The notes beneath the pieces were generated by a model, which was not told the DNA's origin, did not search any database, and saw only the letters and a list, made by a program, of their open reading frames with translations. The position numbers and the translations under genes are program-made. DNA of 64,000 nucleotides from Nocardia camponoti (GTDB lineage Bacteria > Actinomycetota > Actinomycetes > Mycobacteriales > Mycobacteriaceae), in assembly GCF_014646135.1 (NCBI RefSeq), contig NZ_BMMW01000001.1, forward strand, positions 823,570 through 887,569, written 5' to 3'. The first letter of the stretch is position 1. The number at the start of each line of letters is the position of its first letter. Below, piece by piece: positions 17,679-26,133 of this stretch.

Positions 17679-19406
17679 CTACTTCCCGGTATCCCCAACA
17701 CCCGGCGCACCCGCCTCCGGCGCCATCGGCCCTCCCGGAATCTCCGGCAGCGCCTCCGTCACCAATTCAAAGTCGCCAGGGTGCTCCGCGTTGCCCTTGT
17801 CGACCGCCGACTCAACCAGCTCAATCCCCCGGTCAAGGCGCAAAATCAGCGGGTCTTCGCGCAAGTCCTTATACAGCGACACGCACATCCCACCCATCAC
17901 CACCAAGAACGGCAGCGACACCACTGTCGTCAACGCCTGCAACCCGTTCAGCGCCCCGCCGAGGTCGCTCGGGTCCGCGATCACCAGCATGATCGCCGCG
18001 ACCGCGCCGGTAGCAGCGCCCCAGAAAATCACGACCGGGCGCGTCGGTTCGATGCTCCCGCGCTCCGACAGTGTCCCCATCACAATCGACGCCGCGTCAG
18101 CGCCGGAGACGAAGAAGATCGCGACCAAAATCATCACGACCACGGTCGTAATCGTGGTGAGCGGATATTTGTCAAGCAAATGGAAGAGCGCGAAATCGGA
18201 ATTGACGGAACCATCGGGCTCGGTCAGGTTGTGGTGTTCGCTCTGTTCGAAGATCGCTGACCCACCGAAAATCGCGAACCACAGCAGGCTCACCGCGCTT
18301 GGCACCAACAGCACCCCGGTGACAAATTGGCGAATCGTGCGACCACGACTAATGCGGGCGATGAACATGCCGACGAACGGGGTCCATGAAATCCACCACG
18401 CCCAGTAGAAAATCGTCCACTTCGACAACCATGCCTGCATCGCCGGGTCGCCCGCGCCCGTGCGCGACGCCATCGTCGGCAGGTATTCGAGATAGTCACC
18501 CAGCGACGTCGGGATAATGTTCAGCACAAACAAAGTCGGCCCGGCGAGGAAGACGAACGCCGCGATCGCGAGCGCGAGCACCATATTGATATTCGACAGC
18601 CACTGCACACCGCGCTCAATCCCCGACACCGCCGAGATCACGAAGGCGACGGTGAGCCCGGCAATAATCGCGACGAGCCCGATTTTGCCGATCGCGTCGA
18701 TCCAGCCGTTGAATTCCATCCCAGCGCCAATTTGCAACGCGCCAAGCCCAAGTGAGGCGGCCGATCCGAACAGCGTCGCGAAAATCGCCATCATGTCGAT
18801 CGCGCGACCGGCCCAGCCGTGGGTGTGTTTGCCGAGGAGGGGCCGAAAGACCGACGAGATCAATTGCGAACGGCCTTTACGGAACGTCCCGTACGCGATC
18901 GCCAACCCGGCGACGGCGTAAATCGCCCACGGGTGCAAGGTCCAGTGGAAAAGGGTTGTCGCCATGGCCAATTCGGCTGCCTGCGGCGAGCCCGGCGCGA
19001 ACGTGTGCGGTGGCGGCGCGACGAAATGCGAAAGCGGCTCTGCCACACCCCAAAACATGAGGCCGATGCCCATGCCCGCGCTGAACATCATCGCGATCCA
19101 CGACACCGTGCGGAATTCGGGCTTCTCGTCGTCGTCACCGAGCGGAATGCGGCCGTACCGGCTGATCGCGAGCCAGATCACGAAAACGACGAAGGAACTC
19201 GACGCGAGCACGAACAGCCAACCGGTGTTGGTGATGACCCAACGCTGGGCGGTGCTCGCGGTGGACGCGAGGCTGTCCTGATCGAAAACGCCCCAGAGCA
19301 CGAAAGCTAAGGTGCCAAGCGCGCTCACCCAGAAAATGGGGCGATCTAAGCGAGGCGGTCGCTTTCGCGAATTTCCGGCAACCCCGTCGGTGACAGCGTT
19401 GGACAT
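17679..19406 (-). CDS. BCCT-family betaine/choline/carnitine transporter
   Basis: 575 residues, about 12 membrane helices. The family signature FYWAWWISWTPFVGMFIARI is intact and GMGIGLMFWGVAEPL is the glycine-rich segment of helix 3. The start at 19406 (MSNAVTDG) is preferred over 19436. It is probably a sodium- or proton-coupled importer of a quaternary ammonium osmolyte, with a C-terminal cytosolic tail of about 70 residues rich in acidic residues and Pro/Gly. Substrate specificity cannot be fixed. It is divergent from moeA. Confidence 0.93.
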   Translation of the reverse strand: MSNAVTDGVAGNSRKRPPRLDRPIFWVSALGTLAFVLWGVFDQDSLASTASTAQRWVITNTGWLFVLASSSFVVFVIWLAISRYGRIPLGDDDEKPEFRTVSWIAMMFSAGMGIGLMFWGVAEPLSHFVAPPPHTFAPGSPQAAELAMATTLFHWTLHPWAIYAVAGLAIAYGTFRKGRSQLISSVFRPLLGKHTHGWAGRAIDMMAIFATLFGSAASLGLGALQIGAGMEFNGWIDAIGKIGLVAIIAGLTVAFVISAVSGIERGVQWLSNINMVLALAIAAFVFLAGPTLFVLNIIPTSLGDYLEYLPTMASRTGAGDPAMQAWLSKWTIFYWAWWISWTPFVGMFIARISRGRTIRQFVTGVLLVPSAVSLLWFAIFGGSAIFEQSEHHNLTEPDGSVNSDFALFHLLDKYPLTTITTVVVMILVAIFFVSGADAASIVMGTLSERGSIEPTRPVVIFWGAATGAVAAIMLVIADPSDLGGALNGLQALTTVVSLPFLVVMGGMCVSLYKDLREDPLILRLDRGIELVESAVDKGNAEHPGDFELVTEALPEIPGGPMAPEAGAPGVGDTGK

Positions 19407-19634
19407 GGATTCCGGTCCTCTCCGATCGCCAAGCACAGCAGTTCACCGCAGCGCGGAAACACTCCGCAATCACGCAACCGTAACGCGACAGGTGACCAGA
19501 AAGTGGGCAGCGACTCACCGCCTAACCGTGATATTCGGCCGCACCGAGCGACGTCGCGGCAGGTGAGCACAACGTGATGCTGGCGCAACTGGTCGGAAAA
19601 TCGCAGGCAATCGCGGGTCCGCAGCATTGGCGGA

Positions 19635-20831
19635 GTGACGGACGCGATGGTGACAACGGAATGCGGGTTGACCCGTGCGCGTGCGCGAATCGCGGCTGGA
19701 CTCAAGCCGCTACCGGTGATGGCGCGCCCGGTCGCCGACGCGATCGGGGCCACGCTTGCCGCGCCCGTCGTCACGACAACGCCCTTTCCCCGCGTCGACA
19801 CCGCCGCGATGGACGGGTATGCCGTCGCCGGACCTGGCCCGTCGTGGCGGTTGCGTCCGCACGTACGGATCGCTGGCCCGCACAGCGCTCTCGCGTTGAC
19901 CCAGGGCGAAGCGGTGCGTATCGCGACGGGCGCGGCAACGCCAATTGGCACGACATCGACCCTTCGCGACGAGTACGTCCAGGTCAGCGCGGTCGACGGC
20001 GAGCTGGTACTCAAGCGTGACCCCGACGCACCGTCGCGCGACGACACCCGTCGCCAGGGCGAAAACTGGTGGGCGGGAACAACTTTGGCGACGACAGGCG
20101 CTCGCGTCTGCGCGGCGTTGGCGTCGGCGGCGTTGAGCGCGGAAGTCGAAACGGTCGAGGTGCGCGGTCCGATTCGTGCTGACGTGGTGATGACGGGCGA
20201 CGAGATTCGCGCGGTTGGGCCGCTCAGTGCGGGGGAAACGCGCGATGCGCTTGGCCCAGTCCTGCCGGAATTCCTGCGCTGCTGCGATATCGAGTCGACG
20301 GGACTGTGGCACGTCACCGATCGCCCCGACCTGCTGCATGCGTGGCTGGGGCTCACCTCGCGCGCGGACCTTGTTGTCCTCGTTGGCGCGACGGGCGGCG
20401 GCGCGGCCGACCACCTCCGCCGCGTGCTCGCCGAAATCGGCGCGGACATCGTGCTCGACCGACTCGCGATTCGCCCGGGCGGCTCCACCCTGATCGCGCG
20501 GCTCCCCGACGGCCGCATCCTGCTCGGACTGCCTGGTAATCCGTTCGCCGCCGTGGCCGCGCTGGTGGCGCTCGCGCCCGCCATCGTCACCGCGCTCACC
20601 GGCCGCACGACGAATCCGTCCCACTGGGGCCGCCTTTCCGACGCGGGCGTGATGGCCGGTGACGCGACCCGCCTCGTCCCAGTCGGCCAACAGCCCGGCG
20701 GCGTGTGGCGCAGCACCGGCCCCGCGCACACCCCGCACCTCGCCGGGCTGATCGGCAGTCAAGCGCTCGCCGTGCTCCCGCCCGGCACCGGCCGAGGCAG
20801 CCTCGTCGAACTGCTGCCGTTGCCTCACTGA
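19635..20831 (+). CDS. moeA: Molybdopterin molybdenumtransferase MoeA
   Basis: About 398 residues. It shows the MoeA pattern: DTAAMDGYAVAG, RIATGAATPIGT, a MogA-like domain with VVMTGDEI and LVGATGGGAADH, and the closing IRPGGSTLIARLPDGRILLG followed by GLPGNPFAAV. MoeA inserts molybdate into adenylylated molybdopterin. The protein is close to full length, but the TGDE and GATGGG motifs differ slightly from the usual TGDEL/GGVSxG, so a specialised paralogue is possible. The start could be GTG 19635 or ATG 19647. The small gene downstream is probably co-transcribed. Confidence 0.85.
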   Translation: MTDAMVTTECGLTRARARIAAGLKPLPVMARPVADAIGATLAAPVVTTTPFPRVDTAAMDGYAVAGPGPSWRLRPHVRIAGPHSALALTQGEAVRIATGAATPIGTTSTLRDEYVQVSAVDGELVLKRDPDAPSRDDTRRQGENWWAGTTLATTGARVCAALASAALSAEVETVEVRGPIRADVVMTGDEIRAVGPLSAGETRDALGPVLPEFLRCCDIESTGLWHVTDRPDLLHAWLGLTSRADLVVLVGATGGGAADHLRRVLAEIGADIVLDRLAIRPGGSTLIARLPDGRILLGLPGNPFAAVAALVALAPAIVTALTGRTTNPSHWGRLSDAGVMAGDATRLVPVGQQPGGVWRSTGPAHTPHLAGLIGSQALAVLPPGTGRGSLVELLPLPH

Positions 20832-20848
20832 TCCGCAAGGAGGACCGC

Positions 20849-21109
20849 GTGCGTTTTCGCATCGACAGTGCCGACCACGACCTGACCATCCGGTTCGAAC
20901 CCGCAGGTCAATCACACATTATCGCGCCCGGTGACCATGTGCTCATCGCGTGGGAACCGTGGTCGGAGCTGACAACGGCCGACTTCGACGAAGCGCTCGC
21001 CACCGGTTACGTGCGGCACTCCCCCGACGAAATCGCGCTCTGTGCACCGGTCGGCCACTTCCAGCGCGTGTGGTTGTCGTCGGGAGCGGAATTCGACCCA
21101 GGGTGCTAG
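20849..21109 (+). CDS. Small hypothetical protein after moeA
   Basis: 86 residues from GTG at 20849, with a strong AAGGAGG ribosome binding site that decides the start over the longer upstream frame. The protein is acidic and beta-rich (RFRIDSADHDLTIRFEP, HVLIAWEPWSEL, VGHFQRVWLSSGAE). No cysteines or motifs suggest a cofactor. It sits 17 bases after moeA, so the two are likely in one transcript. Function unknown. Confidence 0.6.
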   Translation: MRFRIDSADHDLTIRFEPAGQSHIIAPGDHVLIAWEPWSELTTADFDEALATGYVRHSPDEIALCAPVGHFQRVWLSSGAEFDPGC

Positions 21110-21132
21110 CCGCCAGCGGTCGCGAAGCTCAG

Positions 21133-21234
21133 TCAGGCACGGGATAAGTCTCGACCGGCAGCCAGATCCGCGATCTCGATGAACGCGCCCGGGACTGCAA
21201 GATCCGAGCCCGCAGCGACCGTGAACTCGGGCGG
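21133..21234 (-). pseudogene. Tail remnant of a second RidA-family gene
   Basis: On the minus strand an in-frame segment reads PPEFTVAAGSDLAVPGAFIE and onward to a TGA. It parallels the last 30 residues of the RidA protein just upstream (PPAITVAKVAGLAVPGALVE). It is preceded by an in-frame TAG and has no start, so it is a decayed fragment, probably left from a tandem duplication. Confidence 0.65.
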
Positions 21235-21268
21235 CTAGCTAGACGTGCCGACCGTGCGAAACCCTCCC

Positions 21269-21667
21269 TCAGCCCGGGATCGCCGCGACCGCTTCAATCT
21301 CGACCAATGCGCCCGGGACCGCGAGACCCGCGACCTTGGCGACGGTGATGGCCGGCGGGTTCGGGCGCTGACCCCACACGCGCTGGAACGCGGCGAAGCC
21401 AGCGCGGACGTCTTGGCCGTCGACGACCAGGATGGTCCATTTGACGACGTTCTCGATCGTCGCGCCCGCTGCGGCCAGGCAGGCTTGCAGGTTGGTCAGT
21501 GCCTGCTCGGCCTGGGCGGCCAGGGTGTCACCTAACTGTCCGGTGCTATCGAAGCCGTTCTGCCCGCCGATGTAGAGGGTGTCCATTCCCGCTGGCACAC
21601 GCACCGCCTGCGTGAAAGCGGGGTTGCTGAGCATGGATTCGGGATTGAGGTAGGTCGCGATTGCCAT
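21269..21667 (-). CDS. RidA (YjgF/YER057c/UK114) family protein
   Basis: 132 residues from the ATG at 21667. It carries the family pattern with a glycine-rich loop near LYIGGQNGFDST, the LTNLQACLAAAGATIENVVK helix and the C-terminal RPNPPAITVA segment. RidA proteins deaminate reactive enamine/imine intermediates, but the catalytic Arg of true RidA (in the IGRPARTxV motif) is replaced here by NPPAITV, so this is one of the Rid subfamilies with altered activity. It is divergent from the CGNR regulator across a 30-base gap containing a perfect palindrome. Confidence 0.85.
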   Translation of the reverse strand: MAIATYLNPESMLSNPAFTQAVRVPAGMDTLYIGGQNGFDSTGQLGDTLAAQAEQALTNLQACLAAAGATIENVVKWTILVVDGQDVRAGFAAFQRVWGQRPNPPAITVAKVAGLAVPGALVEIEAVAAIPG

Positions 21668-21679
21668 GCCATCACTGTA

Positions 21680-21694
21680 ACCAGTTAAACTGGT
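21680..21694. promoter_or_regulatory. Perfect palindrome between RidA and CGNR genes (operator candidate)
   Basis: ACCAGTTAAACTGGT: 7-bp arms around a single central base. It ends 3 bases before the ATG of the CGNR gene and lies 12 bases upstream of the RidA start, so a bound protein would block both promoters or starts. Confidence 0.65.
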
Positions 21695-21697
21695 GTC

Positions 21698-22267
21698 ATG
21701 CAAGCACGAGCGAAACTTTCCCCCGAACTACGCAGACGCTTCCAAAGCGGAAGGAGCGCACTGGATTTCGTGCATACCGGCGGTGAGGGCGAACTCGCGG
21801 CCTGGGAAATCGTGCATAACGCGGACGACATCCGCCGCTGGCTTTCGGTCGTGCTTGAGCTAGCCGAGCCCGCCGACCTCACCGCGACCGCAGCCGACCT
21901 GCCCGCCCTGCGCAAGCTCCGCGCCGCGATCACGCACGCCGCCTACGGCCTCGCTGCTGGCGACCCCGTGCGCCCTGCCGACATCGCGGTCATCAACGCC
22001 GCAGCCGCCGAACCGCCGCTCATACCAGCGCTCTCCCCCGACGGCGCGCTCACGTTCGTCGCCCCGACCGCACGCGCCGCCCTGTCCACCCTGGCCCGCG
22101 ACGCCATCGACCTCTTCAGCGGCCCCTTGGCCAACCGAATCCGGGTCTGCGCCGCGGACAACTGCGGGCTGCTTTTCGTCGACGCGTCCCGTCCGGGCCG
22201 ACGTCGCTGGTGCTCGATGGAACGTTGCGGCAACCTTGCGAAGGTACGCAAGTACCGCGACAGTTAG
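21698..22267 (+). CDS. CGNR zinc-finger (ABATE) transcriptional regulator
   Basis: 189 residues. The N-terminal ABATE-type domain (RRFQSGRSALDFVHTGGEG) is followed by the CGNR zinc finger: C in VCAADNCGLLFVD, then WCSMERCGN, giving four cysteines and the RRRWCS stretch. Such proteins are stress-responsive DNA-binding regulators of unknown ligand. The ATG follows almost directly after the palindrome, suggesting a leaderless or autoregulated transcript. The divergent RidA gene is the natural target. Confidence 0.88.
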   Translation: MQARAKLSPELRRRFQSGRSALDFVHTGGEGELAAWEIVHNADDIRRWLSVVLELAEPADLTATAADLPALRKLRAAITHAAYGLAAGDPVRPADIAVINAAAAEPPLIPALSPDGALTFVAPTARAALSTLARDAIDLFSGPLANRIRVCAADNCGLLFVDASRPGRRRWCSMERCGNLAKVRKYRDS

Positions 22268-23433
22268 TGACGTTCCCGCGGCGTGATCGGCGGCGGCACC
22301 GGCAACTCGGTGCTGGGGCGCGCCCGCACCGCGTCGAACTGGTCGACCGACGTGCGCGCGGTCGCTTCGGCTGCCCGCACCGCCTGCTCGATCTTCGGAT
22401 CTGATGCCGTCGTGAACCAGTCGGCGACATCGGAATCGTCTTCGATCTTCACCGGCGGTGTGTCTTCGACAGTCGGTTCGTACCGGAACACTCCGTCGGC
22501 ACCCTTGGTGGCGAAATTCTGGGCGAACCCTTCGAGCGCTTTGCCGAAATCGCTTGGCACAAGCCACACTTTGTTCGCGTCGCCCTTGGCGACCTCGGGC
22601 AGTGTCTGCAGGTACTGGTAGGCGAGCAGTTCGGGCGTTGGCTTGCCGTTTTTGATCGCGGCGAAGGTCTTCTCGATGGCTTTCGCCTCGCCCTGCGCCT
22701 GCAAATACGCGGCGGCGCGTTCACCTTGCGCGCGCAGAATGCGACTTTGCCGCTCACCTTCGGCCGCCAAAATCGCCGACTGCTTGCCGCCCTCCGCGGC
22801 GAGAATCTGTGCCTGCTTGGCACCTTCGGCGGTTTTGATCTGCGACTCGCGCGTGCCTTCGGCGGTGAGGATCATCGCGCGCTTCTCGCGGTCGGCCTTC
22901 ATCTGCTTTTCCATCGATTCCTGGATCGACGGCGGCGGGTCAATCGACTTGAGTTCAACGCGGGCGACGCGCAAACCCCAACGGCCCGTTGCCTCGTCGA
23001 GGACACCGCGCAACTGGTTGTTGATCTGATCGCGCGAGGTGAGCGTCTCTTCCAGGGTCATGCCACCGACGACGTTGCGTAGCGTGGTGACGGTGAGCTG
23101 CTCGACCGCCGCGATGTAGTTGCTGATCTCATACACCGCTGCCTGCGGGCTCGTGACCTGGAAATACACCACCGAGTCGATCTGCAGCGTGAGGTTGTCT
23201 TGGGTGATCACCGGCTGCGGTGGGAACGAAACAACGCGCTCGCGCAGGTCGACTTTGGCGCGCACGCGGTCGGCGAACGGAACGAGGAATGTGAGCTGAC
23301 CGGAAACCGTGCGCTGATAGCGACCAAGGCGTTCGATGACCGCCGCCTCGGCCTGCGGAACAAGCGCGACCGCGCGCAGTGCGACCAACGCGATCACCAC
23401 GATGAACACGGCAACAGCGATAAGGACAAGCAT
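22264..23433 (-). CDS. SPFH/stomatin-like membrane protein (Rv1488-type)
   Basis: 389 residues. An N-terminal membrane helix (VLIAVAVFIVVIALVALRAV) is followed by a band-7/SPFH domain (residues 25-190, with VPQAEAAVIERLGRYQRTV) and a long helical region with repeats of AEG and QAQGE (residues 185-260) that forms the coiled coil of flotillin-like oligomers. The C-terminal 90 residues are Pro/acidic and variable. It is coupled by a TAATG overlap to the NfeD gene upstream, the standard stomatin-NfeD operon that maintains membrane protein quality. Confidence 0.93.
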   Translation of the reverse strand: MLVLIAVAVFIVVIALVALRAVALVPQAEAAVIERLGRYQRTVSGQLTFLVPFADRVRAKVDLRERVVSFPPQPVITQDNLTLQIDSVVYFQVTSPQAAVYEISNYIAAVEQLTVTTLRNVVGGMTLEETLTSRDQINNQLRGVLDEATGRWGLRVARVELKSIDPPPSIQESMEKQMKADREKRAMILTAEGTRESQIKTAEGAKQAQILAAEGGKQSAILAAEGERQSRILRAQGERAAAYLQAQGEAKAIEKTFAAIKNGKPTPELLAYQYLQTLPEVAKGDANKVWLVPSDFGKALEGFAQNFATKGADGVFRYEPTVEDTPPVKIEDDSDVADWFTTASDPKIEQAVRAAEATARTSVDQFDAVRARPSTELPVPPPITPRERH

Positions 23434-23873
23434 TAGGGGCCCTTCCAGACAACGGCGGTAGCGCCGTCGATCTTCATGACATACACGGTGACGCCTTCGT
23501 CGTAAACGTCGACGGGATCAAGCGGTCGCGCGGTCCATACCTCGCCGCCGAGCTTGACCTGACCGGATTGCGCGGTGACCTTGTCGAGCACCAACGCCGA
23601 CTTGCCAGGCAGCGCATCGGCATTCGTCGCGAACGGCGGCGGCGTCGAATATTTGCGCCGTAGCATCGGGCGCACGCCGAGGAAAAGCAGCCCCGTCGAT
23701 AACGCGAATACCAACGCCTGTCCCCACACCGGCAGGTCGAACGCGCCGGTGACGCCCGCGGTGCCGAGTGCGGCCCCACCGAGCATGAGCAGCGTGAGGT
23801 CGCCGGTGAGCATTTCCGCTGCCGCGAGCAGTAACCCCGCGACGAGCCAGATGAGTGCGGCCACAAACTCCAC
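23433..23873 (-). CDS. NfeD-like membrane protein (Rv1487-type)
   Basis: 146 residues from a GTG at 23873 (VEFVAALIW). Three or four membrane helices (AALIWLVAGLLLAAAEML, LLMLGGAALGTAGVTGAF, WGQALVFALSTGLLFLGV) precede a C-terminal OB-fold domain (residues 90-146: SALVLDKVTAQSGQVKLGGE). It is the short NfeD form without a protease domain. It acts with the SPFH protein encoded next to it. Confidence 0.9.
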   Translation of the reverse strand: MEFVAALIWLVAGLLLAAAEMLTGDLTLLMLGGAALGTAGVTGAFDLPVWGQALVFALSTGLLFLGVRPMLRRKYSTPPPFATNADALPGKSALVLDKVTAQSGQVKLGGEVWTARPLDPVDVYDEGVTVYVMKIDGATAVVWKGP

Positions 23874-23934
23874 CCTAGACGCCACGCCGGAATCGCGGGG
23901 CCCCAAGCGTTTTCACGACGCTAAGCTCGCCCGG

Positions 23935-24753
23935 GTGAGAAGCGAGAACTATGGCGACATCTATTCTGGCCATCGCCGCAAAGCCAAAGTCGCGATCCCC
24001 GTCGTTGCCGCTGAGCGCGATCTCGTTGTCGAAGACGCCGCGACCGGATTCTGCGGCGCGGTTGTCGGCTTCGAACGCACTTACGACGGCGAGTTCGTCC
24101 GCCTCGATGACGGGCGCGGTCGGGTTCGACTGTTCGCGATGCGCGAAGCGGCGTTCCTCATCGACGGCAAGCCGGTCACGTTGACCAAGCCGACGGCCGC
24201 ACCGAAAGCCGCGACGAAGTCCGCGTCGGGCTCGACGAGGGTCGAAGGACTGCGTGCTCGCGTCGCTCGGGGTAGTCGGATTTGGGTCGAAGGTGTGCAT
24301 GACGCCGCGCTTGTCGAGCGGGTGTGGGGCCATGACCTGCGCGTTGAGGGTGTTGTCGTTGAGCAACTCGACGGGCTCGACCACCTCAGCCCGCGTCTCG
24401 CCGAATTCGGGCCCGGCAAGGGCGCACGGGTTGGCGTGCTGGTCGACCACCTCGTGACCGGGTCAAAAGAAACCCAGCTCACCACCGGACTCGGCCCGCA
24501 TGTGCTCGTGACCGGCCACCCCTTCATCGACGTTTGGCAGGCCGTCCGGCCGTCAGCGGTCGGTATCGACGCGTGGCCCACGGTTCCGCGCGGCGAAGAC
24601 TGGAAAACCGGCATCTGCGCGCGACTGGGCTGGGGCACGCCTCAGGACGGCTGGCGACGCGTCTACAACGCGGTCACCTCGTTCCGCGACTTGGAAGCTC
24701 CGCTCATCGGCGCGGTCGAACGGCTGATCGACTTCGTCACCGAAGTCGACTAG
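23935..24753 (+). CDS. DUF3097-family protein
   Basis: 272 residues from GTG at 23935 (VRSENYGDIYSGHRR). The family pattern is visible as VEGVHDAALVERVWGHDLRV, then LVDHLVTGSKE, HVLVTGHPFIDVWQAV and the terminal RDLEAPLIGAVERLIDFV. The EGVHDAALVE core resembles a Toprim-type metal site (Glu and later DxD-like DH), so a nucleic-acid role is possible, but no activity is established that I know of. The family is restricted to actinobacteria. Confidence 0.8.
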   Translation: MRSENYGDIYSGHRRKAKVAIPVVAAERDLVVEDAATGFCGAVVGFERTYDGEFVRLDDGRGRVRLFAMREAAFLIDGKPVTLTKPTAAPKAATKSASGSTRVEGLRARVARGSRIWVEGVHDAALVERVWGHDLRVEGVVVEQLDGLDHLSPRLAEFGPGKGARVGVLVDHLVTGSKETQLTTGLGPHVLVTGHPFIDVWQAVRPSAVGIDAWPTVPRGEDWKTGICARLGWGTPQDGWRRVYNAVTSFRDLEAPLIGAVERLIDFVTEVD

Positions 24754-24800
24754 TCAACTCCCCAGACCCGCACGCCGAACACCCTTTATGCTCGATAGTT

Positions 24801-25613
24801 ATGTGCTCCCCCAGCGCAACGCTCACCGTGTGGGCCGGCTCATGGCTGGCTGGCGCGAGCGCGCCCGACGACGTTCTAGCCGCGCTAGCCGCGTGGTCCC
24901 CGCTGCACACCATCGCCGCGGGCGACCCGACAACGGGTGCGCGCGACGACCTGCCGTGGACCGCGCACGGACACACCGCGGGCACGGGTGCCATGCCGTT
25001 GTTGAAGGTCATCCGCGAGGCGCTCGCTGAGCCGGGCGCGCAGCTGCGCCTCGTACTACCCGCGCCCGGCGACGTGCGCGGCCTGCCAATCGGCACCGCC
25101 TTCGCCGCCGACGCGATGGAAGCGGGCGAAGGGCTGCTCATCGGGGTGCCCGGCCGCGAAGGCACCGGCCTGATCCCGCAATGGGACGACCACGACACCT
25201 TGCAATGGACCGTCTACAGCGTCGTCATTCCCCCGCCCATCGGCGACGATATGACCCTCGGCGAAGCCGAATACACGATGCGCGAAGCTGTTCGCGACGC
25301 CGCTGACGCCCTCATGCAGCTCCACACCACTGGCATCGGCCCCGGCGACGCCGACCCGCGCGAGCAGATCGAAAACCAACTGGCCGCGTATTCACGGCAC
25401 GCCTATCCCGACGCAATTCCCTTGCGCGCCAAGCGAATACTCGATACCGCCGACCACGTTGCGGCCATTCTCACCGTCGCCGAGCACGAGCCAGCGTCGT
25501 CGCCCACGTCGGCGAGCGCGGCTAGCGCCCACGAGTCGCTGTTGCGTCCACTGTGGAACACCATTCGCGCGGCACGCCTCGCCGCCGTTCATGCGGCGGC
25601 CGGTCAACGCTAG
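24801..25613 (+). CDS. Conserved actinobacterial hypothetical protein
   Basis: 270 residues from ATG at 24801. The N-terminus reads MCSPSATLTVWAGSWLAGA and a central segment reads LRLVLPAPGDVRGLPIGTAF, with later helices DAADALMQLHTT and SLLRPLWNTIRAARLAAV. It is soluble, with no recognised motif. By position (opposite to hemH and close to NfeD) it may correspond to Rv1486c of M. tuberculosis; this is from memory of gene order. It converges with the small lipoprotein gene with a 4-base overlap. Confidence 0.7.
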   Translation: MCSPSATLTVWAGSWLAGASAPDDVLAALAAWSPLHTIAAGDPTTGARDDLPWTAHGHTAGTGAMPLLKVIREALAEPGAQLRLVLPAPGDVRGLPIGTAFAADAMEAGEGLLIGVPGREGTGLIPQWDDHDTLQWTVYSVVIPPPIGDDMTLGEAEYTMREAVRDAADALMQLHTTGIGPGDADPREQIENQLAAYSRHAYPDAIPLRAKRILDTADHVAAILTVAEHEPASSPTSASAASAHESLLRPLWNTIRAARLAAVHAAAGQR

Positions 25614-26020
25614 AACGCGTTCAGCACCGTTTCGAGCTTCGAGACGTTAAGCACCGACAACGTCGCCGCCCGCACTTCCGGGCACTGTTCGCTAGTGCGT
25701 TCGTCGACTATGCCTCGGTTGTAGGCGATAGCGGCGTTGGCGGTGAGGTCGAGCGTGGTCCACAGTCGAACCGCACCGAGGAACGCCACCCGCGCGACCG
25801 ATGGGCCAATGGCCTTCCACGTGCCTTTTTGCCCGGCGAAAATGCCGCATACCTCGTTGACGGACGCCGTCGAGATCACTGGTTCGGTCGGGGCTGGCGG
25901 TTCGGTTTCGAAGCCCTTTTTCGCGCACCCGGCAAGTCCGCTCATCAGCACGACAGCCGTCAAGCTCATCGCTGCCGCTTGCCGACGGCTTTTGTCCCAT
26001 CGCAGCGGAGTCGAACGCAT
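25610..26020 (-). CDS. Small lipoprotein
   Basis: 136 residues. The signal peptide SLTAVVLMSGLAGC ends in a LAGC lipobox, giving a mature lipoprotein of about 104 residues starting at Cys32. The mature part has two further cysteines (SVNEVCGIF and SEQCPEV), probably a disulfide, and a helical C-terminus. This layout is common in actinobacterial lipoproteins of unknown function. The overlap with the convergent stop at 25613 leaves no room for a terminator. Confidence 0.75.
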   Translation of the reverse strand: MRSTPLRWDKSRRQAAAMSLTAVVLMSGLAGCAKKGFETEPPAPTEPVISTASVNEVCGIFAGQKGTWKAIGPSVARVAFLGAVRLWTTLDLTANAAIAYNRGIVDERTSEQCPEVRAATLSVLNVSKLETVLNAF

Positions 26021-26133
26021 CGGAAGTCCTCCGATCTGACGAGCCCTGACGAGCGCACCTGTCGGGAAAGCCTACTGAACGAAACCCGACAAACCGCCAA
26101 TCTTTATGCGGTTGTGCTCAGCCCCGTGCGGTT

